Positions 52,402 through 61,155 of a stretch of 64,000 bases of DNA are shown piece after piece. A model generated the notes under the pieces. That model did no database searches. It saw nothing but the letters and a program-made list of their open reading frames with translations, and was not told where the DNA came from. Position 1 is the first letter of the stretch, and every line of letters begins with the position of its first letter. The stretch is from Longibaculum muris. Its GTDB lineage: Bacteria > Bacillota_I > Bacilli_A > Erysipelotrichales > Coprobacillaceae. Where the stretch lies: NCBI RefSeq assembly GCF_004343035.1, contig NZ_SMCQ01000013.1:18325-82324 (forward strand), in the 5' to 3' direction. The position numbers and the translations under genes are program-made.

Positions 52402-53651
52402 TGGAAAGACAATATATTAGTGTACTTGCTTTAAATAAGTATATTAAAGCAAAGATGGGACAAGATGCTGCTTTAGCAAACGTCTATATCAAAGGTGAAA
52501 TTTCTAATTATAGACCACATCCCAGTGGTCATCTTTATTTCACACTGAAAGATGAACATTCACGTATAAGTGCAATTATGTTTGCTTCTCAAGCAAAAAA
52601 ATTAAAATTTGATATTGAAAATGGACAACAGGTTTTGATTCGTGCTAGTGTTTCAGTTTATGAAGCATCGGGTCAATATCAGCTATATGTACAATCGATT
52701 GAACCTGATGGAATTGGACAATTATATATTCAATTTGTTGCATTAAAGGATAAATTAGCAAAAGAAGGATTATTTGATGAATGTCATAAAAAAGATATTC
52801 CATCTTTTCCTAGAAGCATTGCTGTCTTATCAGCCAAACAAGGGGCAGCAGTTCAAGATGTTGTCAGAACAATTCATTTGAGATTTCCTTTTACAAAAGT
52901 GATTGTTTTTCCAATTCCTGTTCAAGGAAAAGAAGCTTATATAAAGATTATAGAAACCTTGAAAAAAGTAGATACCCTTCATTTTGATACCATTATTTTA
53001 GCTCGAGGTGGTGGTTCAATTGAAGATTTATGGAATTTTAATGAGGAAGCGTTAGTTCGCTGTGTGTTTGAATGCACAACCCCAATTATTACTGGTATTG
53101 GACATGAAACAGATTTTACAATCTGTGACTTTGTAAGTGATTATCGTGGTGCTACTCCAACGGCAGCGGCGGTTAAAGCAACTCCAGATCAATTAGAAAT
53201 GAAATCTCACTGTGCAGCTTTACAACAACAGTTAATTTATAAAATGAAACATTATTTAGCATTACAAGAACAAACACTTCAACGACTTAAAAAATCTTAT
53301 TATTTATCTAATCCTGAAGTGTTATATTCACATGAAATATTAAGATTAACCAATCTTCAAGATCAATTATCTTATCAATTTAAAATGTTTGATATGTCTA
53401 TGTATCAACAGCTTAAAAGCTATCAAGATGAACTTATTCAAAAAATGAATTTTCATCTTCAAAATAAAAATTATCATTTAAAAAAGATAATTGCTCAACT
53501 AGATGCTTTAAGCCCTTTAAAAGTGATGCATAGAGGCTATTCATTAGTCAAAAAGAATAACCAAGTCATTCAATCTATTCATGATTTACATCAGGGTGAA
53601 ATTGTTGATATTCAAATGGTCGATGGGATAAAAAAAGCAGAAATAAAGTAG
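52401..53651 (+). CDS. xseA: Exodeoxyribonuclease VII large subunit
   Basis: The 416-residue product has an N-terminal OB-fold DNA-binding domain (about 1-100, VYIKGEISNYRPHPSGHLYFTLKD). The catalytic domain has VLSAKQGAAVQDVV, RGGGSIEDLWNF and GIGHETDFTICDFVSDYRGATPTAAA, followed by a long coiled coil and a C-terminal segment. The complex degrades single-stranded DNA. It pairs with xseB nine bases downstream; folD, upstream in B. subtilis, is absent. Confidence 0.97.
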   Translation: MERQYISVLALNKYIKAKMGQDAALANVYIKGEISNYRPHPSGHLYFTLKDEHSRISAIMFASQAKKLKFDIENGQQVLIRASVSVYEASGQYQLYVQSIEPDGIGQLYIQFVALKDKLAKEGLFDECHKKDIPSFPRSIAVLSAKQGAAVQDVVRTIHLRFPFTKVIVFPIPVQGKEAYIKIIETLKKVDTLHFDTIILARGGGSIEDLWNFNEEALVRCVFECTTPIITGIGHETDFTICDFVSDYRGATPTAAAVKATPDQLEMKSHCAALQQQLIYKMKHYLALQEQTLQRLKKSYYLSNPEVLYSHEILRLTNLQDQLSYQFKMFDMSMYQQLKSYQDELIQKMNFHLQNKNYHLKKIIAQLDALSPLKVMHRGYSLVKKNNQVIQSIHDLHQGEIVDIQMVDGIKKAEIK

Positions 53652-53659
53652 GTGACATT

Positions 53660-53875
53660 ATGGAAGATATGACATATGAAAAAGCAATAACTCGTTTAGA
53701 GAAAATTGTAGCAAAATTAGAAAGTAATGAAATTCCTTTAGAAGATAGTTTAGCTCTTTTCCAGGAAGGAATTGAATTGTCTCAATATTGTGATAACAAA
53801 TTAAAAAACATTCAAGAAAAAGTTGCACAAATTTATGAAAATGGTCAACTTAAAGATTTTCAAAGTGAGGAATAA
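53660..53875 (+). CDS. xseB: Exodeoxyribonuclease VII small subunit
   Basis: The 71-residue product has the helical-hairpin signature YEKAITRLEKIVAKLESNEIPLEDSLALFQEG. Several small subunits bind the large subunit's coiled coil. It lies between xseA and ispA with two-base spacing to the latter. Confidence 0.96.
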   Translation: MEDMTYEKAITRLEKIVAKLESNEIPLEDSLALFQEGIELSQYCDNKLKNIQEKVAQIYENGQLKDFQSEE

Positions 53876-53877
53876 CT

Positions 53878-54726
53878 ATGGATCAATTAAAAGAGGAAAT
53901 CAATCAACAACTATTAAAATTACTTTCTTCAGTTAAAGAAGGAAAAGTCAAAGAAGCGATGACCTATTCATTGTTAGCACCAGGAAAAAGACTGAGACCA
54001 CTTTTGTTTATTTATGTGCTTAAGGCTTATCAAATGGATTATCATGCATATTTAGATATTGCATGTGCAATTGAAATGATTCATACATATTCATTGATTC
54101 ATGATGATTTACCTGGTATGGATAATGATGATTTAAGACGTGGGAGACCAACTTGTCATAAACAATTTGATGAAGCCACTGCTATTTTGGCAGGAGATGC
54201 TTTATTGAATTTAAGTGTTAATACAATTTTAAATATGTCAATAGATAATGATTTAAAAGTAGCTATTATGACACGTTTATATGAAGCAAGTGGTGTTAAT
54301 GGCATGATTTATGGTCAACAACAAGATTTAGCTTTTGAAAATCAAAATGCATCTTTACAACAATTACAAGATATCCATCATCATAAAACTGGTGAGTTGA
54401 TTGCTGTTAGTATGCAACTTGCTGCTTTGATTGCGAAAAAAGACGATTATCAGTATTGGACACAAATTGGATTTGATTTAGGTTTAGCATTTCAAATTCA
54501 GGATGATATTTTAGATGTTGTTGGTGAGGAAGAAAAACTAGGGAAGAAAGTAGGAAGTGATTTGGATAATCATAAATCAACTTATGTGACACTTCTTGGA
54601 ATTGAGGAATCGCAAAAAAAAGTTGAAGAACTATTTCAAAACTGTTATGAAAATGTTTATTCAATGCGAATTAACCATGGTTTAATTTTACAAATATTAA
54701 CTGTTATTTTGAAAAGGGTGAATTAA
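53878..54726 (+). CDS. ispA: Farnesyl diphosphate synthase (polyprenyl synthetase)
   Basis: The 282-residue product condenses IPP with DMAPP/GPP. The first Asp-rich motif DDLPGMD is at 76-82, preceded by PGKRLRPLL and HTYSLIHDD. The second is DDILD in FQIQDDILDVVGEEEKLGKKVGSD. Sequence before the first motif fits short-chain FPP synthases. It directly abuts dxs, giving a compact isoprenoid gene pair that feeds UppS. Confidence 0.95.
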   Translation: MDQLKEEINQQLLKLLSSVKEGKVKEAMTYSLLAPGKRLRPLLFIYVLKAYQMDYHAYLDIACAIEMIHTYSLIHDDLPGMDNDDLRRGRPTCHKQFDEATAILAGDALLNLSVNTILNMSIDNDLKVAIMTRLYEASGVNGMIYGQQQDLAFENQNASLQQLQDIHHHKTGELIAVSMQLAALIAKKDDYQYWTQIGFDLGLAFQIQDDILDVVGEEEKLGKKVGSDLDNHKSTYVTLLGIEESQKKVEELFQNCYENVYSMRINHGLILQILTVILKRVN

Positions 54727-56601
54727 ATGAATCTTGAAAAGATTAAAAATCCTGATTTTTTAAAACAATTAAATGTTGATGAAATGGAAGCATTGGCAGC
54801 GGATATAAGGGAATTTATTATTCAAAACGTATCACATACAGGTGGCCATTTTTCAAGTAATTTAGGGGTTGTGGAGTTGACTATTGCTTTGCATTATGTC
54901 TTTAATTCACCAATTGATAAGATTATTTTTGATGTTGGTCATCAATCTTATGTTCATAAAATTTTAACCGGCAGAGTAAATGATTTTGCAACGTTGCGTC
55001 AATTTAATGGTTTAAGTGGTTTTCAAAAACGTAATGAAAGTGAACATGATGCCTGGGAAGCCGGACATTCTTCTACCGCTTTATCTGGTGGAATTGGGAT
55101 GGCTGTTGCTCGTGATTTGAATCATGAAACAAATGAAATCATTTGTGTAGTTGGTGATGCCGCAATTATGAGTGGGGAATCATTTGAAGCTTTAAATTAT
55201 CTAGGCTCTATTGATTCTAAAGTTATTGTTATTTTAAATGATAATGATATGTCAATTTCTAAAAATGTCGGTGGATTGAGTAATTTCTTTTCAGAAATAC
55301 GTATATCTACTCAGTATAAAAATGCTAAGAATAACTATATTAGTTTTTTAAATAAGTCAAAGACTGGTCGAAAAATTTATCATATGACAAAAAAGATTAA
55401 AGATCATATTAAAGAAAATGTGATTGATGATAATATTTTTGGTGAATTTGGTTTAGATTACATAGGACCTGTCAATGGCCATGATTTTCATGATTTAATC
55501 AATGCATTGATTCTTGCAAGAGAAATGGATCATAGTGTGGTTGTTCATGTTCATACAAAAAAAGGAAAAGGATATGTTTTAGCAGAAAATGATCGTTATG
55601 GGGTATATCATGGTGTTCCACCATTTGATTATAAAGAAGGTATTTTAAAGTCTAAAGGAAACATAAAAAGCTGGAGTGCTATTATATCATCACAAGTTGA
55701 AAAGTTGATGGATGAAGATGAAGATATTGTTGTGATTACACCAGCAATGATTTCAGGAAGTTGTTTAGGAGATATTTTTAAAAAATATCCAAATCGTAGT
55801 TTTGATGTTGGGATAGCAGAAGAACATGCTATGACTTTTGCTGCTGGTTTATCTAATGGTGGGAAAAAGCCATATATTACAGTTTATTCATCATTTTTAC
55901 AACGTGCTTATGATCAAATTAATCATGATATTGCACGTATGGATTTACCTTGTTTAATTGGAGTTGATCGTAGCGGACTTGTAGGATCTGATGGGGAAAC
56001 ACATCATGGTGTATTTGATATCAGTTTCTTGTCATCTATCCCACATCTTACTATCATGACGCCAAAGGATGCCTATGAAGCAAAAGCAATGGTTAATACT
56101 GCCATGAAACAATTTGATCATCCATACATTCTAAGATTTCCTAAAGGAAGTGTTGAAGATTGTCAAGTTGATACGTCAGAAACATTACAAATCGGAACTT
56201 GGGAGAAAATTATTGATAATCCAGATTATCATTTAACAATTGTCACATATGATGCAAAAGTCTATAAAGTTAAAGCAATGATTGAAAACAACCAGTTACC
56301 TGTTAACTTAATTAATGCACGATTTATAAAACCACTTGATTTTGCAATGTTAGATGAATTGTATGAAAATCATCAATCTTTAATTATTTATGAAACTGAT
56401 TTAATGACTGGTTCATTAGGATCACTTATTTGTCAATATTATGCTTTAAAACATCGTTATATGTCAATTGATTGCATGGGTATTGATGATCATTATACAC
56501 CTCAAGGTGATATTGAAACTCTGTTAAAACATGAACATATAGCAATAGATGATTTATTAACATTAACAAAGGAGAAATGCCGTGAAGAAAGAAAGAGTTG
56601 A
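54727..56601 (+). CDS. dxs: 1-deoxy-D-xylulose-5-phosphate synthase
   Basis: DXS is the first enzyme of the MEP pathway and is thiamine-diphosphate dependent. The 624-residue product has the thiamine pyrophosphate/Mg block GDAAIMSGESFEALNYLG, VNGHDFHDLI, and the pyrimidine domain with FDVGIAEEHAMTFAAGLSNGG, followed by the transketolase C-terminal domain. It overlaps tlyA by 20 bases. Confidence 0.97.
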   Translation: MNLEKIKNPDFLKQLNVDEMEALAADIREFIIQNVSHTGGHFSSNLGVVELTIALHYVFNSPIDKIIFDVGHQSYVHKILTGRVNDFATLRQFNGLSGFQKRNESEHDAWEAGHSSTALSGGIGMAVARDLNHETNEIICVVGDAAIMSGESFEALNYLGSIDSKVIVILNDNDMSISKNVGGLSNFFSEIRISTQYKNAKNNYISFLNKSKTGRKIYHMTKKIKDHIKENVIDDNIFGEFGLDYIGPVNGHDFHDLINALILAREMDHSVVVHVHTKKGKGYVLAENDRYGVYHGVPPFDYKEGILKSKGNIKSWSAIISSQVEKLMDEDEDIVVITPAMISGSCLGDIFKKYPNRSFDVGIAEEHAMTFAAGLSNGGKKPYITVYSSFLQRAYDQINHDIARMDLPCLIGVDRSGLVGSDGETHHGVFDISFLSSIPHLTIMTPKDAYEAKAMVNTAMKQFDHPYILRFPKGSVEDCQVDTSETLQIGTWEKIIDNPDYHLTIVTYDAKVYKVKAMIENNQLPVNLINARFIKPLDFAMLDELYENHQSLIIYETDLMTGSLGSLICQYYALKHRYMSIDCMGIDDHYTPQGDIETLLKHEHIAIDDLLTLTKEKCREERKS

Positions 56602-57385
56602 TGTTTTGTGTGTTGAACAAGGCTTGTTTGATTCTCGTGAAAAAGCAAAACGAGCAATTATGGCAGGAATTGTTCGTGATGATTATGATTATATTGATAA
56701 GCCTGGGACAAAAATACCTGTTGATTCACATTTGTATATTAAAGGCGAAAAATTAGCTTATGTTTCTCGTGGTGGACTAAAATTAGAAAAAGCGATTAAA
56801 GTGTTTCATTTAGATTTACATAATCTTTTCATGTTAGATATAGGATCATCAACAGGTGGGTTTACCGATTGTGGTCTCCAAAATGGAGTGAAAGAAGTTT
56901 ATGCTCTAGATGTTGGAACAAATCAGTTGGTATGGAAATTGCGCAACGATGAGCGCGTTCATGTCATGGAACAAACAAATTTCAGATATGCAACTTTAGA
57001 TATGTTTACTCATGGACAACCTGAATTTGCCAGTATTGATGTTTCTTTTATTTCACTAAAACATATCTTTAAACCTCTCAAAGATATTTTGAAAAAAGAT
57101 GGTTATGTTGTTGCACTTATCAAACCTCAGTTTGAAGCAGGAAAAGATGATGTTGGAAAACATGGGATTGTGAGTGATCCTTTGATTCATCAGAGAGTTA
57201 TCAAGGAAGTTATCAGTTATGCACATGATGCAGGATTTTCTTTACAAGGTTTAGATTATTCACCAATCACTGGTGGTGTTGGGAATATTGAATTTTTAGG
57301 ATGTTTTAAAAATCAAGTTGATTGTGATATTGATGTTGATATTGTAGATATTGTCAATCAAGCTCATATTCATTTTAAAGGATAG
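56582..57385 (+). CDS. tlyA: TlyA-family rRNA 2'-O-methyltransferase
   Basis: The 267-residue product has an N-terminal S4 RNA-binding domain (RVDVLCVEQGLFDSREKAKRAIMAG) and an FtsJ-like methyltransferase domain with the SAM motif LDIGSSTGGFTDCGLQNG and PQFEAGKDDVGKHGIV. A GTG start at 56582 lies six bases after AAAGGAG. TlyA methylates 16S/23S rRNA in mycobacteria. In B. subtilis yqxC occupies this same place before ahrC-recN; ahrC/argR is missing here. Confidence 0.93.
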   Translation: MKKERVDVLCVEQGLFDSREKAKRAIMAGIVRDDYDYIDKPGTKIPVDSHLYIKGEKLAYVSRGGLKLEKAIKVFHLDLHNLFMLDIGSSTGGFTDCGLQNGVKEVYALDVGTNQLVWKLRNDERVHVMEQTNFRYATLDMFTHGQPEFASIDVSFISLKHIFKPLKDILKKDGYVVALIKPQFEAGKDDVGKHGIVSDPLIHQRVIKEVISYAHDAGFSLQGLDYSPITGGVGNIEFLGCFKNQVDCDIDVDIVDIVNQAHIHFKG

Positions 57386-57394
57386 GTGATAAGG

Positions 57395-59044
57395 ATGCTT
57401 AAGAGTCTATATATTTCTTCATTTGTGATTATAGATAAAATGCGGGTTGATTTCGATGATGGGATGAGTGTTTTAACTGGTGAAACAGGAGCTGGAAAAT
57501 CAATAATTATTGATGCCTTAAATCAACTTTGTGGAAATCGTTCTAAAGCTAGCCTCATTAGGAAAAATGCGCCTAAAGCGGTTATTGAAGGGATTTTTGA
57601 AGTAAATATGTCACCGGCTTTGGAAGCATTATGTGAAGAATTACATATTGAAGCTGATGAGCAATTCGTTATTACAAAAGAAATATTACAATCTGGAAAA
57701 AGTAATGTTAAAATTAATTATCAAAGTTCATCAAATAATGCTTTAAAACTTTTAACACCTTATTTTCTTGATATTCATTCTCAATTTGAAACTCAAAAAT
57801 TATTTGAAGAAAAAAATCATATTTTACTTTTAGATGAATTTGCTAAAAAAGATTTAGAAAATATATTAGTAGATTACCAAAATATTTTTTTAGAATATGT
57901 TCATATGAATGAACAGTTAGAAAATGCAATAGAAGAAGATATGAGTGATGAACAACTAGATTTTTTAACAGCTCAATTGAATGAAATTGATGAATTAACA
58001 TATACTGATGATGAAGTAGATGAAATGGAAGAAGAATTAAAAAAGCTTCAAAATTTTGAAAAAATTAATGAAAGTATACAAACATTTTCACAGTATATGA
58101 ATCATTCTCAAGGTGTATTACCACAATTCAAAGATGCCTTATCTGCATTTCAAACATTAAGTTCATATGAAGAATTTCAAGATTCTTATGATCAGCTTTA
58201 CAATCATTATTATAACTTAATGGATGAATATGAGAATATTATGGAAATCTATCATGATTTTCAATTTGATGAATATAGATTCAATGAACTACAAGAAACT
58301 TTATACAAGATTAATCGTTTGAAACGTAAATATGGATTTACGATGGAACGTATTCAAGAATATCGCCAAGAATTAAGTGAAAAAATAGATACGATTAATC
58401 ATCGTGATGAATATATCGCTTCATTACAAGAACAAATCAGCCACTTAAAAAAAGACGCTACTTTAAAAGCAGAAACGATTTCTCAGATTCGCTTTCAATA
58501 TGCCAAACAATTTGAAAAAGATATTCAAAAAGAATTAAAAGAAATGTATTTAGATAAAGCTGTTTTTAAAGTTCAATTTGAAAAAACAAAATTAACAAAA
58601 TTAGGGATTGATAAAATAAAATTTATGGTTTCTATAAATAGTGGTCAAGATTTAAGTTTATTAAATGAAAGTGCCAGTGGTGGAGAAATTTCACGAATTA
58701 TGTTGGCAATTAAAATTGTTATTTTACAATATGGATTGGTTGAAACTATTGTTTTTGATGAAGTTGATACAGGAGTCAGTGGTAAAGTAGCAACAAGTAT
58801 TGGTGAAAAAATGCGTCGTTTAGCACAAAATATGCAAGTCATTTGTATTACACACTTACCACAAGTTGCATGTCTTGCTCATCATCAATATAGTATTGAA
58901 AAGAATAGTCAGGATACTCAAACAATTGCTTCAATTCATCGTTTAGATCAAGAAGAACGTGTTTTAGAAATTGCGAAAATGCTATCGGGAGAAAGCATTA
59001 CACAAGAAGCTATTGAAAACGCTAAAAAATTATTAAATGTATAA
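57395..59044 (+). CDS. recN: DNA repair protein RecN
   Basis: RecN is an SMC-like ATPase acting at double-strand breaks. ATG 57395 is chosen; an in-frame GTG at 57386 lies in the ribosome-site region. The 549-residue product has Walker A GETGAGKS at 29-36, a long central coiled coil with the hinge, and the C-terminal signature SGGEISRIMLAIK with Walker B IVFDEVDTGVSG. The N-terminal STYISSF-type start (LYISSFVIIDKMRVDF) is typical. Confidence 0.97.
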   Translation: MLKSLYISSFVIIDKMRVDFDDGMSVLTGETGAGKSIIIDALNQLCGNRSKASLIRKNAPKAVIEGIFEVNMSPALEALCEELHIEADEQFVITKEILQSGKSNVKINYQSSSNNALKLLTPYFLDIHSQFETQKLFEEKNHILLLDEFAKKDLENILVDYQNIFLEYVHMNEQLENAIEEDMSDEQLDFLTAQLNEIDELTYTDDEVDEMEEELKKLQNFEKINESIQTFSQYMNHSQGVLPQFKDALSAFQTLSSYEEFQDSYDQLYNHYYNLMDEYENIMEIYHDFQFDEYRFNELQETLYKINRLKRKYGFTMERIQEYRQELSEKIDTINHRDEYIASLQEQISHLKKDATLKAETISQIRFQYAKQFEKDIQKELKEMYLDKAVFKVQFEKTKLTKLGIDKIKFMVSINSGQDLSLLNESASGGEISRIMLAIKIVILQYGLVETIVFDEVDTGVSGKVATSIGEKMRRLAQNMQVICITHLPQVACLAHHQYSIEKNSQDTQTIASIHRLDQEERVLEIAKMLSGESITQEAIENAKKLLNV

Positions 59045-59067
59045 TCACAAGCATATATGCCAAACTA
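59038..59067 (+). promoter_or_regulatory. Candidate SigmaG-type promoter of spoIVB
   Basis: TGTATA (59038-59043), 17 nt, CAAACTA (59061-59067). The SigmaG consensus is TGMATA-N17/18-CATACTA, so this matches 5 of 6 and 6 of 7. The -35 overlaps the recN stop. spoIVB is a forespore gene in B. subtilis. A short hairpin (59071-59090) sits before the Shine-Dalgarno sequence. Confidence 0.45.
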
Positions 59068-59106
59068 AAATGTAATCAAAAATGGTTACAAGGAGGTGTA
59101 TATGCT

Positions 59107-60096
59107 TTGCTTTATAAAAAGTTAAGTATTACACTCATGGTTGTCGTTTGCTTGCTTTTTCCAAGTCAAGTTTTTGCAGCTGAAGTTATTTTAGGTGGAC
59201 AATCGATTGGGATAGAGCTTGATTATGATGGTGTCATGATTAGCGGAACATATGAGATTTCTATTGACAATAAAAAATATAATCCGGCTAATGATGGTTA
59301 CTTATCAGGTGATTTAATTGTTGCTGTTAATGGAGAACATGTTGATTCGATATCACTTTTAATGGATCGCGTTGAAAAAGAAATTGAAGATAAACAGACG
59401 ATTACATTGACAATCAAACGTCATCAAAAAGAAGTCAAAAAAGAATTGAAATTCCAAGAAAATAACGGACAGTTTACTACCGGGCTCTATGTGCAAGATG
59501 GTTTAACAGGAATTGGAACAATGACTTACTATAATCCTCAAACACGCCATTTTGGAGCTTTAGGACATCTTATGTGCGATGTTTCACTCTCAAGTGATGT
59601 TATTATTAAAGAGGGTAGTATCTATAATTCCTATGTAAAAAAAGTTCACCCTTCACAAAATGGAACTCCTGGTGAAAAAGTTGCAGATATTGGTTCAATT
59701 CAAATTGGAACTATTTTTGATAACAACAATTATGGTATCTATGGTGATTATCAAGACTTACCAAGTGATAAAAAAGTTATTTCAACAGCTTCAATAGATG
59801 AAGTTGAAAAAGGTGAAGCTTATTTTTTAACGGTACTTGATGGTCATACCTTAATGAAATGTCCAATAAAAATTACTAAGCTCAAAAAACAAAATGAACC
59901 GTCTATTAAAGGAATTACTTTCGAAATTACAGATAAGAAAATTCTTTCTTTAACAAATGGTATTATTCAAGGAATGAGTGGTTCACCTATTATACAAAAT
60001 GGAAAATTAGTAGGTTGTGTTACTCATGTTGATGTCAACAATGTTCATCAAGGTTATGGTTTATATATTGATTGGATGCTCGAAAACGACAAATAG
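59107..60096 (+). CDS. spoIVB: SpoIVB serine peptidase (S55), SigmaK checkpoint signal
   Basis: In B. subtilis SpoIVB is secreted from the forespore and cleaves SpoIVFA, releasing SpoIVFB. The product has 329 residues from TTG 59107, correctly spaced from AAGGAGGTG (59090-59098). The nearby ATG at 59102 leads to a stop after seven codons. An N-terminal signal segment (about 3-24) comes first, then a PDZ domain (about 55-110, PANDGYLSGDLIVAVNG), then the S55 domain with His154 in GALGHLMCD and Ser293 in GMSGSPI. All catalytic features are kept. It is directly followed by spo0A. Confidence 0.95.
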   Translation: MLYKKLSITLMVVVCLLFPSQVFAAEVILGGQSIGIELDYDGVMISGTYEISIDNKKYNPANDGYLSGDLIVAVNGEHVDSISLLMDRVEKEIEDKQTITLTIKRHQKEVKKELKFQENNGQFTTGLYVQDGLTGIGTMTYYNPQTRHFGALGHLMCDVSLSSDVIIKEGSIYNSYVKKVHPSQNGTPGEKVADIGSIQIGTIFDNNNYGIYGDYQDLPSDKKVISTASIDEVEKGEAYFLTVLDGHTLMKCPIKITKLKKQNEPSIKGITFEITDKKILSLTNGIIQGMSGSPIIQNGKLVGCVTHVDVNNVHQGYGLYIDWMLENDK

Positions 60097-60098
60097 GG

Positions 60099-60123
60099 AA
60101 GGAATCATCACTGATTCCTTTTT
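60099..60123 (+). terminator. Terminator after spoIVB
   Basis: AAGGAATCA (60099-60107), loop TCAC, TGATTCCTT (60112-60120), T-run. Confidence 0.88.
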
Positions 60124-60160
60124 CTAATTTCAACATAACTAGACATTTCATAAGAAATAT

Positions 60161-60191
60161 TGTCGAAAAAGGCAGTGAAAAAAATGACGAA
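60161..60191 (+). promoter_or_regulatory. Two 0A-box-like sites upstream of spo0A
   Basis: TGTCGAA (60161-60167) and TGACGAA (60185-60191). The Spo0A binding consensus is TGNCGAA. They are 24 bases apart and 140-115 bases before the spo0A start, which suggests autoregulation. A TATAAT lies at 60259-60264 without a clear -35, and a TTGACA at 60249 is not correctly spaced to a -10. No convincing SigmaH promoter was found. Confidence 0.6.
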
Positions 60192-60306
60192 TCCTTATAT
60201 CTTTTCTTTTGAGACTATTATTTTTCATTTTAGACTAGGAATCTTATTTTGACACATATATAATAAATTTGCTGATGAGAATAAATCGAAAGGGGAAATT
60301 GGAAAA

Positions 60307-61131
60307 ATGAAAACTTTTATTGCTATAGATCAACAAGAATTATTGGAAAATGTAAAAATGAATTTAGAAAAAACAAACCGTTTTGAAATTATTGGAACTG
60401 CAAATAATGGAACAGATTGTTTGAATTTCTTAAATCAAAGATCTTGTGATTTATTAGTTATTGATTTAATGCTTTCTGAAATTGATGGTTTAGGAGTTCT
60501 CAATAGATTAAAAGAAATGAATAAAAAAAGTTATGGTAAAGTGATTTGTATAACACAATTTACTAATCAAATGGTTTGTGATATGTTAGAAAACTTAGCT
60601 GTTGATTATTGCTTCAAATATCCATTTGATATGCAACATTTTGTGCAATCGGCACTTTACATTACAACAAGTGATCAACAAAAACATGATCAATTGTTAA
60701 ATAAAGATGAATCAGAAAAATACAAAAAAGTAAAAATCGAAAATGAAATTACTGAAATATTACATGAAGTTGGAATTCCAGCTCATATAAAAGGATATAT
60801 GTATTTAAGAACTGCCATTTTAACAACTTATTACAATATTGAAATATTAGGACAAGTTACAAAAGTTCTTTATCCAGATATTGCAAGAATGTATAATACG
60901 ACTTCTTCACGTGTGGAAAGAGCGATTAGACATGCTATTGAAGTTGCTTGGAATCGTGGAAATACTGATGCAATTGATGATATTTTTGGATATACTGTTT
61001 CAGCTGTCAAAGCTAAACCTACAAACTCTGAATTCATTGCAATGATTGCTGATAAATTAAGATTAGCACACAAAACTGACAATGTTAAAAAAGAAAGTCT
61101 TTATAATTATAAAAATTATATGTTAAAATAG
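60307..61131 (+). CDS. spo0A: Spo0A, master regulator of sporulation, with altered receiver pocket
   Basis: The product has 274 residues. The C-terminal DNA-binding domain is highly conserved ([28 protein letters not shown], then [19 protein letters not shown]). The receiver domain keeps the phospho-acceptor Asp53 (LLVIDLML) and Thr83. In gapless alignment with B. subtilis Spo0A (recalled), however, the first acidic pocket residue is Ile7 (AID instead of ADD), and the invariant Lys before Pro is Tyr105 (FKYPFD instead of ILKPFD), with a Lys one place earlier. Phosphorylation may therefore be weak or different. The spoIVB-spo0A order is conserved. Confidence 0.96.
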   Translation: MKTFIAIDQQELLENVKMNLEKTNRFEIIGTANNGTDCLNFLNQRSCDLLVIDLMLSEIDGLGVLNRLKEMNKKSYGKVICITQFTNQMVCDMLENLAVDYCFKYPFDMQHFVQSALYITTSDQQKHDQLLNKDESEKYKKVKIENEITEILHEVGIPAHIKGYMYLRTAILTTYYNIEILGQVTKVLYPDIARMYNTTSSRVERAIRHAIEVAWNRGNTDAIDDIFGYTVSAVKAKPTNSEFIAMIADKLRLAHKTDNVKKESLYNYKNYMLK

Positions 61132-61155
61132 TATAAAGACAAGGTGGTGATGGTT

